Notes: a model not told the origin generated them from the letters alone. 64,000 nt of DNA from Margaritifera margaritifera (GCA_029931535.1 JAQPZY010001670.1:248001-312000), one strand, 5' to 3'. Shown: positions 34,842 to 45,669, counted from the first letter of the stretch. Program-made: numbers and translations.

Positions 34842-35216
34842 GTGAAGAAGATGGAAGAGTCAAAACAAATGGCCCTTCTCGTTATAGATTTACAGAGAGT
34901 CATTCGAAAGTACACTTCCAATAAGACTACGGACTACTCTACTCGAGATAAAAGTCGTGATAATGGTTATCTCTGTCAAGAGAAAGGACATTGGGCTCTA
35001 GAATGTCCACAACGTCAAAGAAAAGGAAAGACAGGAGAATAGAGAAACAAAGGTAAAGATACCTGTTATCATTGTCAAGAAAAGGGACATTGGTCTTCAG
35101 AGTGTCCCAAGAATAAAGAAAACAAGCAGGAGGAGGAGGAGCGTTCTTCAGAAACAGAAGGAGAACCCATACCCGTCAAGAAATTCAAGGAGGCAAGACC
35201 AGCAGAAGACACTTAA
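34842..35216 (+). pseudogene. CCHC zinc-knuckle protein on the strand opposite PolB, one in-frame stop
   Basis: The frame starts MKKMEESKQMALLVIDLQRV and continues through a TAG at 35040-35042 to a TAA at 35214. It holds two near-identical knuckles: the first reads GYLCQEKGHWALEC (first Cys replaced by Gly), the second CYHCQEKGHWSSEC, a complete C-x2-C-x4-H-x4-C. The knuckles are separated by a basic linker and followed by a run of Glu and PIPVKKF/PMPVKK repeats. CCHC knuckles bind single-stranded nucleic acid in Gag and CNBP-type proteins. It is divergent from PolB across the microsatellite, so it may share its promoter region. A captured Gag-like or host CNBP-like gene are alternatives. Confidence 0.6.
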
Positions 35217-35268
35217 GAGGAAGAACCCATGCCAGTAAAAAAAATTCAAAACAAGAGATAGACAGTGA

Positions 35269-35272
<4 letters not shown>

Positions 35273-35304
<32 letters not shown>

Positions 35305-35307
35305 AGA
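35273..35307. repeat. (AAAG)n microsatellite
   Basis: About eight gaaa units immediately downstream of the zinc-knuckle gene. Confidence 0.9.
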
Positions 35308-35409
35308 AAATGGGTTTTTGTGATATGTTATAAAATTTCACTGTGATTTTGTATTCAAAGAGAATCTACCAAAGGAAACGTAAGTGTCTCTTTTTCTTGA
35401 TTTGTTTGC

Positions 35410-35560
35410 TTAACGTATGGATAAGATACACAAACACACTCACACATGATATCATCGAGGGATTTAAGTTTTACTTGATTTGGCAATCATTGAGTAGTAT
35501 CTCTTTTCTAAGAGATATAAGTGGCCCTGAAAAGGACCGTTGGCGTTTTTTTTTTTTTTT
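35410..35560 (-). repeat. Left arm of an inverted repeat flanking the divergent gene pair
   Basis: Contains cacaaacacactcacac, tttggcaatcattgagtagt, a gtatctcttttctaagagat segment and ggccctgaaaaggacc. Inverted counterparts lie at 36680-36900 (ggcccttttcagggcc, tctctagaaaagagagat, gtttgtgtgagagtgtg). A degraded copy is at 2979-3188. Arms therefore close off a 1.2-kb unit. Confidence 0.6.
35523..35538 (-). terminator. Histone-type 3' stem-loop (minus strand)
   Basis: Read on the minus strand, GGTCCT-TTTC-AGGGCC forms a 6-bp stem (one G-U pair) with a 4-base loop, matching the animal histone mRNA 3' stem-loop consensus. It is preceded by CCAAC and followed, about 15 bases on, by the purine-rich GAAAAGAGAT like a histone downstream element. 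It closes the minus-strand coiled-coil gene, about 75 bases after its stop and just past a poly-A stretch (as read on this strand). Confidence 0.7.
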
Positions 35561-35614
35561 TTTTTTGAATAGCAAAGAAAATTTATGGACTTGACATCAT
35601 CAGCTTTAACCGTC

Positions 35615-36210
35615 TTAATCCTTTCCAAGGCCAAGTCCTACTCCTCCTCCTCCTCCTGATGCTGCTGCTTTGATTGTGGTAGTAGTAACTGCTGTTGCTG
35701 TCATCTCAGTGGCGGCGAGAATGGATGTAGTGATAGAAGGTTTAGAAGTCTTGAATCGTGAATGTCTCTTTCTCTTTTGTTGAGCTAAAGAAGTCTGATA
35801 CATTTCTCTCAGATACTTTAACTCCGACAAAATGTCTTGTAACAAACTCACCGTTTTGATTTCACTTCCTTCCTTCTGTTAACTGTTCAAAGTGTTCCTC
35901 TTCTCTTCTTCTTCTTCTCGCTTTCTTTTTTCCTCTTCTTGCTGTTGTTGAACAAATGCTTGTTCTTCTTCTCTCTGTCGTTGCAAAAAACTCTCCAATT
36001 CTTCCTTCTGTTTCTTCTGAAATCACCAACAACTGATAATGATGGAGAAGGATGTGAAGGTAGTACTACCGTCGCAGGCAAAAGCTAAATTAAAGTTAAC
36101 CTCTTCTGGAAGAAGAATACTGGCTACAGCCGCAGTAGTAGTCGTAGTCGTGGTACTATTGTTCCGAGTATACCATGTATCCGCAGCAGACACAACCCAA
36201 TACATTGTCT
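35615..36210 (-). pseudogene. Coiled-coil protein with Gly-rich end, two in-frame stops
   Basis: A single minus-strand frame runs from about 36210 (first ATG after the TATA box, MYWVVSAADTWYTRNNS) to the TAA at 35615, broken only by a TGA at 36023 and a TAA near 35879. It contains a Thr-rich stretch, a strongly charged coiled coil (ESFLQRQREEEQAFVQQQQ), then a second helix LLQDILSELKYLREMYQTS, a basic QQKRKRHSRFK patch and a GGGGGVGLGLG end. No family is recognised; the coiled coil plus a short helix and glycine tail resembles small structural or virion proteins. It is transcribed divergently from the plus-strand gene at 36428 and ends at a histone-type stem-loop. Confidence 0.5.
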
Positions 36211-36249
36211 TCGTTTTTTCAGCCAAAGGTATTGTACTTGAACTGTTCC

Positions 36250-36400
36250 CCAATGATAAACCATAGGAACGCTCGTGCACATATATATTAAAAGTGACGT
36301 CACGCGTCCACTCTCTTCTGATTGGAAGAGATACCACACGCTGTGACTGAATTTCAATCCTATCCTCGGCTATATATACAAACACATTCTCCTATGGTTT
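36250..36400. promoter_or_regulatory. Bidirectional promoter with mirrored TATA and start-site motif
   Basis: On the plus strand TATATATA is at 36371-36378, followed about 20 bases later by ttctCCTATGGTTT. On the minus strand TATATAT (36281-36288) is followed at similar distance by gttCCTATGGTTT. The two half-promoters are thus inverted copies. Between them lies a palindromic CRE-like tgacgtca near 36295. Divergent TATA promoters with shared middle sequence are typical of paired histone genes, and here the flanking genes also have histone-type 3' ends. Confidence 0.6.
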
Positions 36401-36427
36401 CACCTATTCTCAAGACAACCCAACAAG

Positions 36428-36680
36428 ATGTGGACAAGCGTAGAGTCATCGATCATTGTTTCGGGCATGCTGTTTAACCCGGACTACCCAATGTATGTAA
36501 AGCATCGTGGTCGATCACACGCATCATAGGTACAGCGATATGGAAAAGAAGAATTTATGTAGAGAGGCAAAGATGGCTGAAGCGGGTATTGGCCAGCTGA
36601 CATGCCGTGAGAAGAAGCTTGAGAAGAAGAAGACCAGTGAAGCGATGCCACATGTGTTAACTCTCTTGGGTTAACAAACC
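36428..36680 (+). pseudogene. Short plus-strand gene of the divergent pair, broken, unrecognised
   Basis: The first ATG after the plus-strand TATA box is at 36428 in the context caacaagATGtgg and reads MWTSVESSIIVSG, then MLFNPDYPMYVKHRGRSHAS before a stop. After that, open basic stretches in other frames (for example REKKLEKKKTSEAMPHV) run to about 36675. The FNPDYP..V..RGR segment has the look of small Polinton virion proteins, but this is a weak impression. It ends directly before a canonical histone-type stem-loop. Confidence 0.4.
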
Positions 36681-36685
36681 CCAAC

Positions 36686-36728
36686 GGCCCTTTTCAGGGC
36701 CACCCAGATCTCTAGAAAAGAGAGATAC
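36686..36728 (+). terminator. Canonical histone-type 3' stem-loop and downstream element (plus strand)
   Basis: GGCCCT-TTTC-AGGGCC at 36686-36701 is a perfect 6-bp stem with TTTC loop, flanked by CCAAC upstream and ACCCA downstream, exactly as in metazoan replication-dependent histone mRNAs. A purine-rich AGAAAAGAGAGAT follows 12-15 bases later, at the position where U7 snRNA pairs. It lies right after the short plus-strand gene. Confidence 0.85.
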
Positions 36729-36779
36729 TAATCATTTTTGTTTGTCTATGTCTATGTTGTTTACAACTAAAACTTAAAA

Positions 36780-37060
36780 TCCCTTACTACTTCTCTCTTT
36801 TGTGTGATATTATATTTGTGAGGATGTAGTAGTGTGTCTATAAACAGTTCCTACCCTTGTGTGCGATAGTATGTTTGTATGTTTGTGTGAGAGTGTGTGT
36901 CTATTTCATCCCCCTTCTTTTATATTATATCCCCTCTGTTTGTGTGTTTGTAAGTATAATGTGTGTATAAACACTCCTACGCTTTTTGTTAGATAGTGGG
37001 GGTGGGGGGATGTATAGTATATGTGGTGTGCTGGATAGTAAAGGTGTTTGTTGGATTATA
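36780..37060. repeat. Terminal-type GT-rich repeats at the right edge of the Polinton
   Basis: Three or four loose copies of a unit like gtatgtttgtg.gagtgtgtgtctat (near 36820, 36865 and 36945) recur every 50-80 bp. They resemble the 24-bp repeat at 2979-3002 / 3165-3188. This is probably the subterminal or inverted terminal repeat of the element. A clear target duplication was not found. Confidence 0.5.
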
Positions 37061-38930
37061 CGTAAAAATGTAACATTACCATTCCCGTTTCACCCCATAA
37101 ACACTTTTGATCCTATAAACACTTTTGACCCAGACTGTCCCCTCCTGTGTTAAACCTATGGACAATTTTAACATAGGATTTCCCGTATGACCCCAGAGTG
37201 CCTCCTAATGTAAACCTATGGGTTAATGTTAATTTCCGTTAGACCCCAGAGAGCCTCGTACAACTACTGACAACAGACCATCCCATAGCTCTTCTGATAT
37301 ATGATCTGCAGATTGCTCTTCTGGTCTATGACCAGTGGAGCTAATAAAACAGTTTGATGAATATAATGAAGGTTAAAGCAAAAATTTCAATGTTACTTTG
37401 CAAAATAAATTTTTAATTGTGCCTGTTTTTTTTAGCATATATTTCCTACGCCAATTATAAATCTTGGACACCGAATACCAGAGATATATAAAACTAGACC
37501 ACATCCGCATCCCGCGAGATCCGCTTCGCGGGTCATGGGGGAAAAATAATTCACACTTTCATTATTTAATAAATTAACATGTTATATTTTTGTGCAAGCT
37601 TACAGACCGTGATAGTTAATTTAAGACCACTCTCACCTTCATATGACATCTTCATGGTTATGTAATTCAGTTAATTGTGGCTAATAATAGTCAATGGTAT
37701 TGGTCTTGACAATGTACAATTAAAAGCAAATATACAAGTAAAGTGTGATATTGCAGTGCACTTGCTTATATTGGAAAGGTACTTGATGATTATTTGTGGC
37801 AATGATAAGATGAGAGGTATGGGGGAAAGGAAGCCAAAACAATTCAAATATAAAAATGATCAGTTATAACTATTCCTTTCTTGGTGAGATAGTGATTGAA
37901 AGAAAAAAGTGAGAGATTTTTTGCAAAGACATTGATTTAATTTCGCTCTGCTTATTGAGGCCAACTTTCTCTTAAAATTATACTCATTTCATTGAAAAAA
38001 GAGGGGGTTGTTGGCCCAAAGCTACTCTGAGTTCGCCACTGGGAGAGTGAGTGAGAGATATTTTTGCAATAAATAAATATCAATGCAGAGTGTTACTTCT
38101 AAAACTTCTGAAAATGACGAAAATAATGGTAGGAATTTATATAACTGACAGAGTTAAGTGTAAACTTTCTTATCCCCCGCCCCCCCCCCCCCCCACATTT
38201 AAATCATTCAAATTTGTTTTATACTATGAAAGTTGAAAAATGAAAACCTGTTGATCTGTTACAGTGACGTTCGAGTTCATTATTTTCTCACTCTTCACCC
38301 AAACTACCTCGATCACACATTACAGTGAGCTTTCTCAAGGTTTAGAAAGTATAAGATGTTCCTACAAACTAAACTTATGCATTTATTTATTTTTTGTTTG
38401 CTTGTTTTAATTTCATTACACTCTGCTAGTAAATGTAGTCAGTCAACAAGCCCACTTAGTTTCAATTAAATTATTCATTTGAAGAGGTCTCTAAATAGTG
38501 TTTCCAGGCATCCAAGTCCAGGTTTCTTAAAATTTAATTATGTTGCGTTGGAGTGTACAAGCATGTGTAGTAGATTTATGATATCACTTTAAACAAATCT
38601 GCGCATTGGTCCAGTAGGAAATCAACTTGGTAAATAGATTAGTTGTATGTGAAGTAGGGCATCATTGAATGTAGAACAAATGACATATCTAATCATGTAA
38701 AAGCCAGAGGTTTTACTAATTTTAAGAGTGGTTGCCATATTTGATGAAAGATTGGCACTATTTGTACAAAACGTAGTAGGTCTTCATGCCAAGACGTTTT
38801 CACCAAATTTGGTTCAGGTTGGTACGGTACATTTTGAGAAGAAGTTTAAAATTGCAAATGTTGATGGATGACGCACGACTGCCTTGCATAAGCTCACTTG
38901 ACCTTACGGCCAGGTAATCTAAAAATTAAA
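37061..38930. other. Intergenic stretch, no gene seen
   Basis: Begins with duplicated phrases (cccataaacacttttga; gaccccagag.gcctc; aaacctatgg) between 37090 and 37260, then AT-rich sequence. A poly-C tract lies near 38173-38195. No coding evidence. Confidence 0.5.
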
Positions 38931-38934
38931 GCCG

Positions 38935-39800
38935 TATCAAATACCTACCTGCCAGACCTTATCACCGGGAATATCTACCTGTCTGACCTTATCACCGGGA
39001 ATATCTACCTGTCTAACCTTATCACCGGGAATATCTACCTGTCTAACCTTATCACCGGGAAAATCTACCTGTCTAACCTTAGCACCGGGAATATCTACCT
39101 GTCTAACCTTATCACCGTGAAAATCTACCTGTCTAACCTTAGCACTGGAAATATATACCTGTCTAACCTTAGCACTGGGAATATCTACCTGTCTAACCTT
39201 AGCACTGGAAATATCTACCTGTCTTACCTTATCACCGGGAAAATCTACCTGTCTAACCTTAGCACTGGAAATATCTACCTGTCTAACCTTAGCACTGGAA
39301 AATCTACCTGTCTAACCTTATCACCGGGAAAATCTACCTGTCTAACCTTAGCACTGGAAATATCTACCTGCCAGACTTAAGTACCGGACATATATACTTC
39401 CCTGACCTTAACACCAGACATCTACTTTACGGCCAGGTAATCTACATATTAGAGCCATATCAAAATATCTACCTCCAGATCTTAGCAATGGACACATCTA
39501 CCTGCCAGACTTCAGAACCGGACATATATACTTCTCAGACCTTAGCACCAGACATATATATACTTCCCTGACCTTACCACTGGATATATCTATCGCCAGG
39601 GAAGTGTAGCTGTCCGGCGCTAAGGTCAGTGAAGAATATATGTCTTGTGCCAAGGTCTAAAGGGGTGATATTTCCGTTGCTAAGGTCTGGCACGTAGACA
39701 TTTCTGGTGCTGAGGTCTGAAAGATATGGAGCTTACGTCAGGAAGTTAGTTATGTCTGGTGCTAGGATTATGAACGTACTGTCCAGTGCAAAAGTCAGGG
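38935..39800. repeat. 30-bp minisatellite that reverses orientation near 39595
   Basis: From 38935 to about 39400 units of acctgtctaaccttagcacc plus gggaatatct repeat every 30 bp, 15 or so copies. A second, more diverged set runs to 39590. From about 39600 to 39800 the same unit appears in reverse complement (gctaaggtctgg, gtgctgaggtctg, gtgccaaggtc). The period of 30 keeps one frame open for 160 codons (NIYLSNLITG units), which is an effect of the period. Confidence 0.88.
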
Positions 39801-42670
39801 TGAGTGCTATGTACGATGAGAAATGAACGTGTCCCTGTCAGAACCTCACAGCCAAATGACCAAGAATATTTCAACAGTGTTATATTACTTTTTGAGAAAT
39901 GATTCATTGTCTAAAGACTCCACTTGTGAACAAATTTTACCATGGGATAGTAATATAAAATTAAATGCATATAAATGTTAAACTTTTAATTTTAACATTA
40001 AGTACTGGGAAAATAGGACGTTCAATGCTACTGTCATATCAGTATTTCGCTGTTTACCACCTTCATGATAAAAATGAAATAAGTTCCTTTCAAAGAGCTG
40101 TGTCCTTTCATTTTCATCTACATGACATTGATTCGGATGTGAAAGATCCATTCGCAGCTGGGACTATTACTCGATTCAAGTATGGCTCATCTGGCATTGT
40201 ACAAAGTCTTGCAAGCGTTTTCATTACTTACCATGTTTTTTCAAAATATTTCTGCCAAGTAACATTTTTTGTTTGTCGCCAATTTTGACAGTTTAGCAGA
40301 CGAAACTTTAACCTTTCAAGCTTTTGATTTCCGCATGTCACTATTTTCTTTCCGACGTGTTTTTATTTATCTTTTTTCTAGAGCATAAGCGGGACTGCAG
40401 GTTGACTTCCCGCGGAATTATCCAATGAAAATCCGGTGCTTAGTCCAGTGCGTGTATTGAAATTTGTTTAGTCTGCTAGAAAAAAAACCCTATTCAGCTC
40501 GCATTGGAAAGAAACGATGTGTTCCGAATGGTACATGTCGTAACATTAGTCAAAAGCATCCTGGAGTCCTCGGTATTGACGCACTTAAGAATTTTTCACT
40601 TTACCAAAAGTATGCTCCTTTCATAGTAATAAGTCTCACTTAATTTGAAATATTAGTTATTTTAGAAAAGCATGCATATCAAATGACATTGATATATTCA
40701 CTCATACTCTTGGCATGCTTTCAACCCGACAACTCCATGTCGGAAAGTTCGTGTAATATGTCACTTGTTTTAACGCACTTCACACGAATCTACTTCTTCC
40801 CGTGACACCGTTGTACATAAGCTATGGTAAAACAAATAATATTGCAGAACAACATCAATAGCACATAGAAAACTCATGTTACTAGGAAAAATTAAATAAA
40901 GAAACTTAACTTAGCATTCCTAAAGCTTTTCTTATATTTATCATAATTTTGGTTTTGGGACAGATTTTGTCTCAAAAGTTAAAGAATCAAATTGGGAAAA
41001 AGCATGATGGTATTATAATGAAATTGGTTACTTGTAATTAAAAAAAATATTAGATTTAGCGTATGACCTATTTTTTAAAACTTACTTGGCAGTGTGAACA
41101 TGCAGAACCTCAATCCATGAATGTGCTGTTTTTGGAACTTCAAAACTGGTTTGCAGCCTTCGTAACTTATTTCTCTAGAAGTGCAGATAATCAGTGACAG
41201 AAGCTATAAAGTTACAGGAGAAGGTTTTATTTTCAATTTATTATCATTCGTACCATATAAAAAAAATTTTTAACAATTAAATTGGTCAAAATAAGTTAAA
41301 TATTAAAATTCTCTTAAAGGGTGATTGAAAGTTTACTGTTAAAGTAAAATTGCTTATTTATCATATAAAAAAATCCTAATACTTTGATTTAAATAAGCAA
41401 AGTAGTAGAGGATGCTGATTTAATTATGAAATATATCGTAAAAGAATGTGTTTCTGGTAAATTTGCACAAATTAAAATAACGAAGAACCACCTCTGAACA
41501 TTAGTAACGACAGATCCACATAAAATTTTACAATACGGTACACTATTCTAAACAGTTACTGATGCAGATATCAGCTACGTTGCTACCACATATTGAGTAG
41601 CAGACCGGACGCCTGTTCTGGCGGGAAGTTGGTTTACCCTTCATAATAGTTAGTACGGATTTTTATGAGGACTTACTGATTGGAAAAAAGAGAATTAATG
41701 AAATGGATTTTTTTCATTGTATGTATCTTTGTTTCATTTCACAACTGATAATGATAAGATTTTTAACAAAAATGTTGCTCTCTGTGAGATTCGGTGTTGC
41801 TCAGCGTAAAAAAAAAAAAAAAAAAAATATGGTCGTGACGTCATTGAAAGATGCGTTCTCTCGAAAAGTGGGAGTTTATGACACTGCGTCAAAATAGGGC
41901 GTGGGTCGATACAACAAGGGACCGGTATACACTGTTTATATGTAAACTTCAGTATTGATTCATTTCATATATATATATTTTTTTTAAATTCAAAAGCTAT
42001 TTTAAGTAAATAATATGTTTCTTAACTTAAATATGTTTAATTAACCTGTTCTTTAGTCCGTATACGTTGAAGAAACATCGTATGCCGTGTACTACTTTGT
42101 TACGTCAGAATTTTGTCCTGTTTGGTTTTTTGTTTTCGTCCGAAAATGGGAAAATTAATCCGCCTTAATACAGCCAAGTTTTTTCAGCTTTGACAGAAAA
42201 GGCCGAAATTCCGATTAGAGAAATGTCAACTTATTTCGTCAGACAGATTAGTGATGACTGTTTTGGAGTACTATACATTTTAATCATATGCAGATTGTTC
42301 TAGAAATGATGACATACACAATTTCTCTATTATATTTGACCACCTATCAGTAGGGTAGTGGAAAAGGAATTCAAGGGCAGACTGAGTTGACACGGCACAC
42401 GCCATCACTATAGTAGCAATATTAACGATGTCAAGAAAATTAAACCTCACAGAATATGTGAAAAAGGTATGGTTACGCACTAAAAAGAAGAAACAAACTT
42501 CCTTGATACAACTGTCTATTTAATCATTGAGAACATAATTTTTGATAGACATGCTGAGGGCATTAAATCTACGGTACTGTCATCTGTCTCCGGTTACGTT
42601 AAGCCTTATTTGTCAGATGTTCTGCAGATCAAGATAAGGTATCAAAGAAGGTTCAAAAATTGTAAACAAT
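39801..42670. other. Intergenic stretch, no gene seen
   Basis: AT-rich sequence with a poly-A tract near 41810-41827. Short ORFs lack recognisable features or splice context. Confidence 0.5.
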
Positions 42671-42671
42671 A

Positions 42672-43544
42672 CAGTTGAACCCGGTTATGTCGCCGGCCTA
42701 GGGGTTTGCCAAAAAGCGTCGAGATAACCGATGATCGAGATAAACGAAAACCAATATGGCGACAATATATTAACATGTGCTTGAAATTTCTTTGTGTACA
42801 TGATGTGCGTTAATAAATGAGAATGTACATGCACGTGTTTTTGGAGGTTTTTTTTACACAACAGCGTTGCCGCGATTTGTTTGATGAAGCGATCGGCATG
42901 CTATAAAAATGTACATGTTTGCTAACAACAAAAGGCATATGTGCACCAACCAACAGCAGAGATTTACCAGTATACAATACAAACCACTGTCGATTCTCGA
43001 TACAAACCTTTATTATATTCTCCAACATAGCTAACCAGTGTCAAAATTAAATTCGCGAGTCATTTCACTCTGACAGAGCTCTGAAAAGTATCGTACACGC
43101 GGTTACTATGTTTTCTTTACAAAGTCTAAAATGCTTTGTTGCAATAATCGTCCTTCAATATCACACACTGTACCGTTCGTTCGTGTTAAAAAATACTTAG
43201 ATAAGACGCCCACTAATATACGACTCCTGTGTGAGGGGTACGTAAAACTTTGTATAAGACGCGTCTTATATACGCGAAAATACGGTAGTGAGATGGTGAA
43301 GTGGCATCAATAACTAACATTTTCAAAAGCCGGCGATTGGTCATGGGGATCGAGATAACCGACGTTAAGTGGCAAATTTGGCCCTCTTTTGTGCTCGAGA
43401 TATTAGGGTTCGGCGACATAAAAGAATCGACATAACCGATGAGAAAATGCTAAGACAAAGAGAGAATTTGGCGGTTCCACTTCAAAAACGTCGACTTAAT
43501 AGGGTTGGCGAGTTAACCGAGGTCGAGATAAGTGGGTTCGACTG
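42672..43544. mobile_element. Pogo/Tc1-mariner-like nonautonomous element
   Basis: The 873-bp element starts cagttgaacccggttatgtc and ends with the complement of cagtcgaacccacttatctc. TA lies on both sides (42670-42671, 43545-43546). CAGT-type ends with a TA target are typical of pogo-like mariners. The inside repeats cgagataaccgac-type phrases near both ends. No transposase frame is visible. Confidence 0.75.
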
Positions 43545-43691
43545 TACTATGGAAATATTATAAATTTTGTAATAACTTTTATATAAATGTGGCATAAGAC
43601 ATTGGAAGGATGTTACTTTTTATCCTTTAAGGACAAAAGTAGCACTTTTTTTTTTTTTTTTTTTTTTTAATTTGGCAAGTTAACAGTGATG

Positions 43692-43744
43692 TAGACCAAC
43701 AAATTGTTCAGTAAAAAAAAAAGGTGGAGAACAACTTGTTGGTC
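43692..43744. repeat. 53-bp foldback insertion with 11-bp direct flanks
   Basis: tagaccaacaaattgttc (43692-43709) pairs with gaacaacttgttggtcta (43729-43746), 17 of 18 matching. The direct repeat taacagtgatg is found on both sides (43681-43691 and 43745-43755), as if a very small element had inserted and duplicated its target. Confidence 0.6.
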
Positions 43745-43839
43745 TAACAGTGATGAAGTTTATAACAATAAGAAATCTGAATTCCAAAAAGATTCCTGAT
43801 TCCTGTTAAGCTATTTAAAGCTTAAGCATCAATCATTGT

Positions 43840-44788
43840 TGACTGTGTTTCAGATCTAACAAATATTTTTACTGACTCTTTGAAGGAAGAACAAGTAGTT
43901 CTGATTTTCAAAAAACCCTAATCCTCTTGATAAGAATAATTACAGACCAGTTAGCATTTTACCCATAATATCCAGACTTTATGAGAAATCAACTGAGAAC
44001 CATTTGGCATAATTTTTTTAGAGCATTTTTAACAACTATTTGGGTGCTTTTTGAAAAGGTCATGGATGCCAGACTACTCTTTTTATTTACTTGAAGACTG
44101 AAAGAAGACTCTTGACAAAAGCAAATATGTAGCTGCAGTTCTGATTGATTTAATAAGGCTTTTTACTGCTTTCATCAAGATATTCTCATTTGCAAGCTTA
44201 GGGCTTATCGGATTCATGGCTCATTAAGTCTCTTATTCAGCTGTCTGTCATATCATAAGCAGCAAATTAAGATACAGATGTCATGAGTAGCTGGACAGAA
44301 ATTTTATTAAATATGGTTCTCTGTATAACTTTACTGATGACAACACTCTGTACTTTTTCTCTCCGAACTTTGACACCCTGATTGATATACTTGAAAAAGA
44401 GTCTAGCATTATGATCTACTGGTTCACTGTGAAGACAATGCAAGCCAAGTCAGAAAAGCTTTCAAACACTGGCTTTAGGTAAAAAGACATTCTGTATGAA
44501 ACCTGTACTTAATATAAGCTAGGCCATTGTAAACTGTGAAGAAATTGTCAAATGTTGGAAATCGATATTGACCACCAACTGCAATTCAATACACATGTTT
44601 TTTAAAAAAAACTTTGTAGGAAAGCTTCTAGACAACTACTTGTCTTAAAATGTATTGGTCAAAAGTTAACAGGATTCAGCAAACTAATCATTTTATCTAC
44701 CTTTATCCTTTCCAACCTGGCACTTCTGAAGTGATAAGAACACTACTAAACTTGACAAAATTACAAGATCATGCTCTGAGATGTGTAT

Positions 44789-44876
<88 letters not shown>

Positions 44877-45230
44877 TAATTACCATAAACTCTTACTTAA
44901 GGCAGACAACCCTGAAAGTGCATAGACTTCTAGATCATTACCTCTAAACAATTTTAAAATTCTGAATAAGATTGCTTGTTTGTAAGATTGTTTGGATGAT
45001 GTGCTGTGTTTTAAACACAATAAGTTTAGATATTCAGATAATTTAGATGTCCCAAGAACTTCAATACATGGAAGAAATCTTGTAGATTTTCAGCTGCTAT
45101 TCTGTGGAATGAGCTACCAAATCATTCTGGAAAGGAATACAATTTCAGTTTATCTACATCGTTAATTTTATTGTGGGATGGTAAAGAATTTAAATGTAAT
45201 ATCTGCAAATACCTGCTCCCACCCCTTACC
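43840..45230 (+). pseudogene. Reverse transcriptase of a non-LTR retrotransposon, decayed
   Basis: Plus-strand fragments in shifting frames follow the order of a LINE reverse transcriptase. VVLIFKK and KNNYRPVSILPIISRLYEK lie near 43895-43985. An AAVLIDL-like segment lies near 44135-44160, and YGSLYNFTDDNTLYFFSPNF near 44310-44370 contains a degraded (F/Y)xDD box. KTMQAKSEKL is near 44430, QDHALRCVCD near 44770 and LILLWDGKEFKCNIC near 45160-45200, the usual C-terminus. Many stops make it non-functional. A (TA)n microsatellite (44794-44873) has expanded inside the region encoding the C-terminal third. The RT resembles CR1/RTE-X-like elements common in molluscs. Confidence 0.78.
44794..44873. 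repeat. (TA)n microsatellite inside the RT pseudogene
   Basis: An 80-bp pure tatata run interrupting the RT remnant. Confidence 0.95.
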
Positions 45231-45347
45231 CCACTCCTGCCCAACTCTCCTGCCATGATGACAAGAACTAACATATGTGTCACTGTTTTACTGTTTTGTC
45301 TTATGTACAAACGCCCAACTATAAACTCATTTTCTTTTCTTTTTTAA

Positions 45348-45665
45348 GGCTTAATTTGCATCTTTGCATGTTTCTAATTTTAACATGTGCTTCCTGTTCA
45401 TTTAAGATGCTTGATATTTGATTGTTTATACATGTATCTTGTTTTTTAAGGCTTAATTTACATCTTTGCATGTTTCTAATTTTAACATGTGCTTCCTGTT
45501 CATTTAAGATGCTTGATATTTGATTGTTTATACATGTATCTTGTTTTTTAAGGCTTAATTTACATCTTTGCATGTTTCTAATTTTAACATGTGCTTCCTG
45601 TTCATTTAAGATGCTTGATATTTGATTGTTTATACATGTATCTTGTTTTTTAAGGCTTAATTTAC
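45348..45665. repeat. 102-bp tandem repeat, just over 3 copies
   Basis: Units start aaggcttaatttacatcttt and recur at exactly 102-bp spacing (45348, 45450, 45552, 45654) with almost no differences. 102 is a multiple of three, so a minus-strand frame of 34-residue repeats stays open. High identity indicates recent expansion. It directly follows the RT pseudogene. Confidence 0.92.
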
Positions 45666-45669
45666 ATCT

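Noticed and set aside
36039..36266. Plus-strand ORF with a hydrophobic VVVVVVLLF helix as a signal-anchor protein
   Set aside because: It is antisense to the coiled-coil gene's Thr-rich stretch (ACN codons read as GTN on the other strand); the promoter and stem-loop layout supports the minus strand.
35615..36680. Relic of a real histone gene pair, because of the 3' stem-loops and divergent promoter
   Set aside because: Neither frame shows a histone fold motif or the usual length; the proteins are a coiled-coil Gly-rich one and a short basic one.
38898..39380. 160-codon ORF with NIYLSNLITG repeats
   Set aside because: By-product of a 30-bp minisatellite; no start context, and the array reverses strand downstream.
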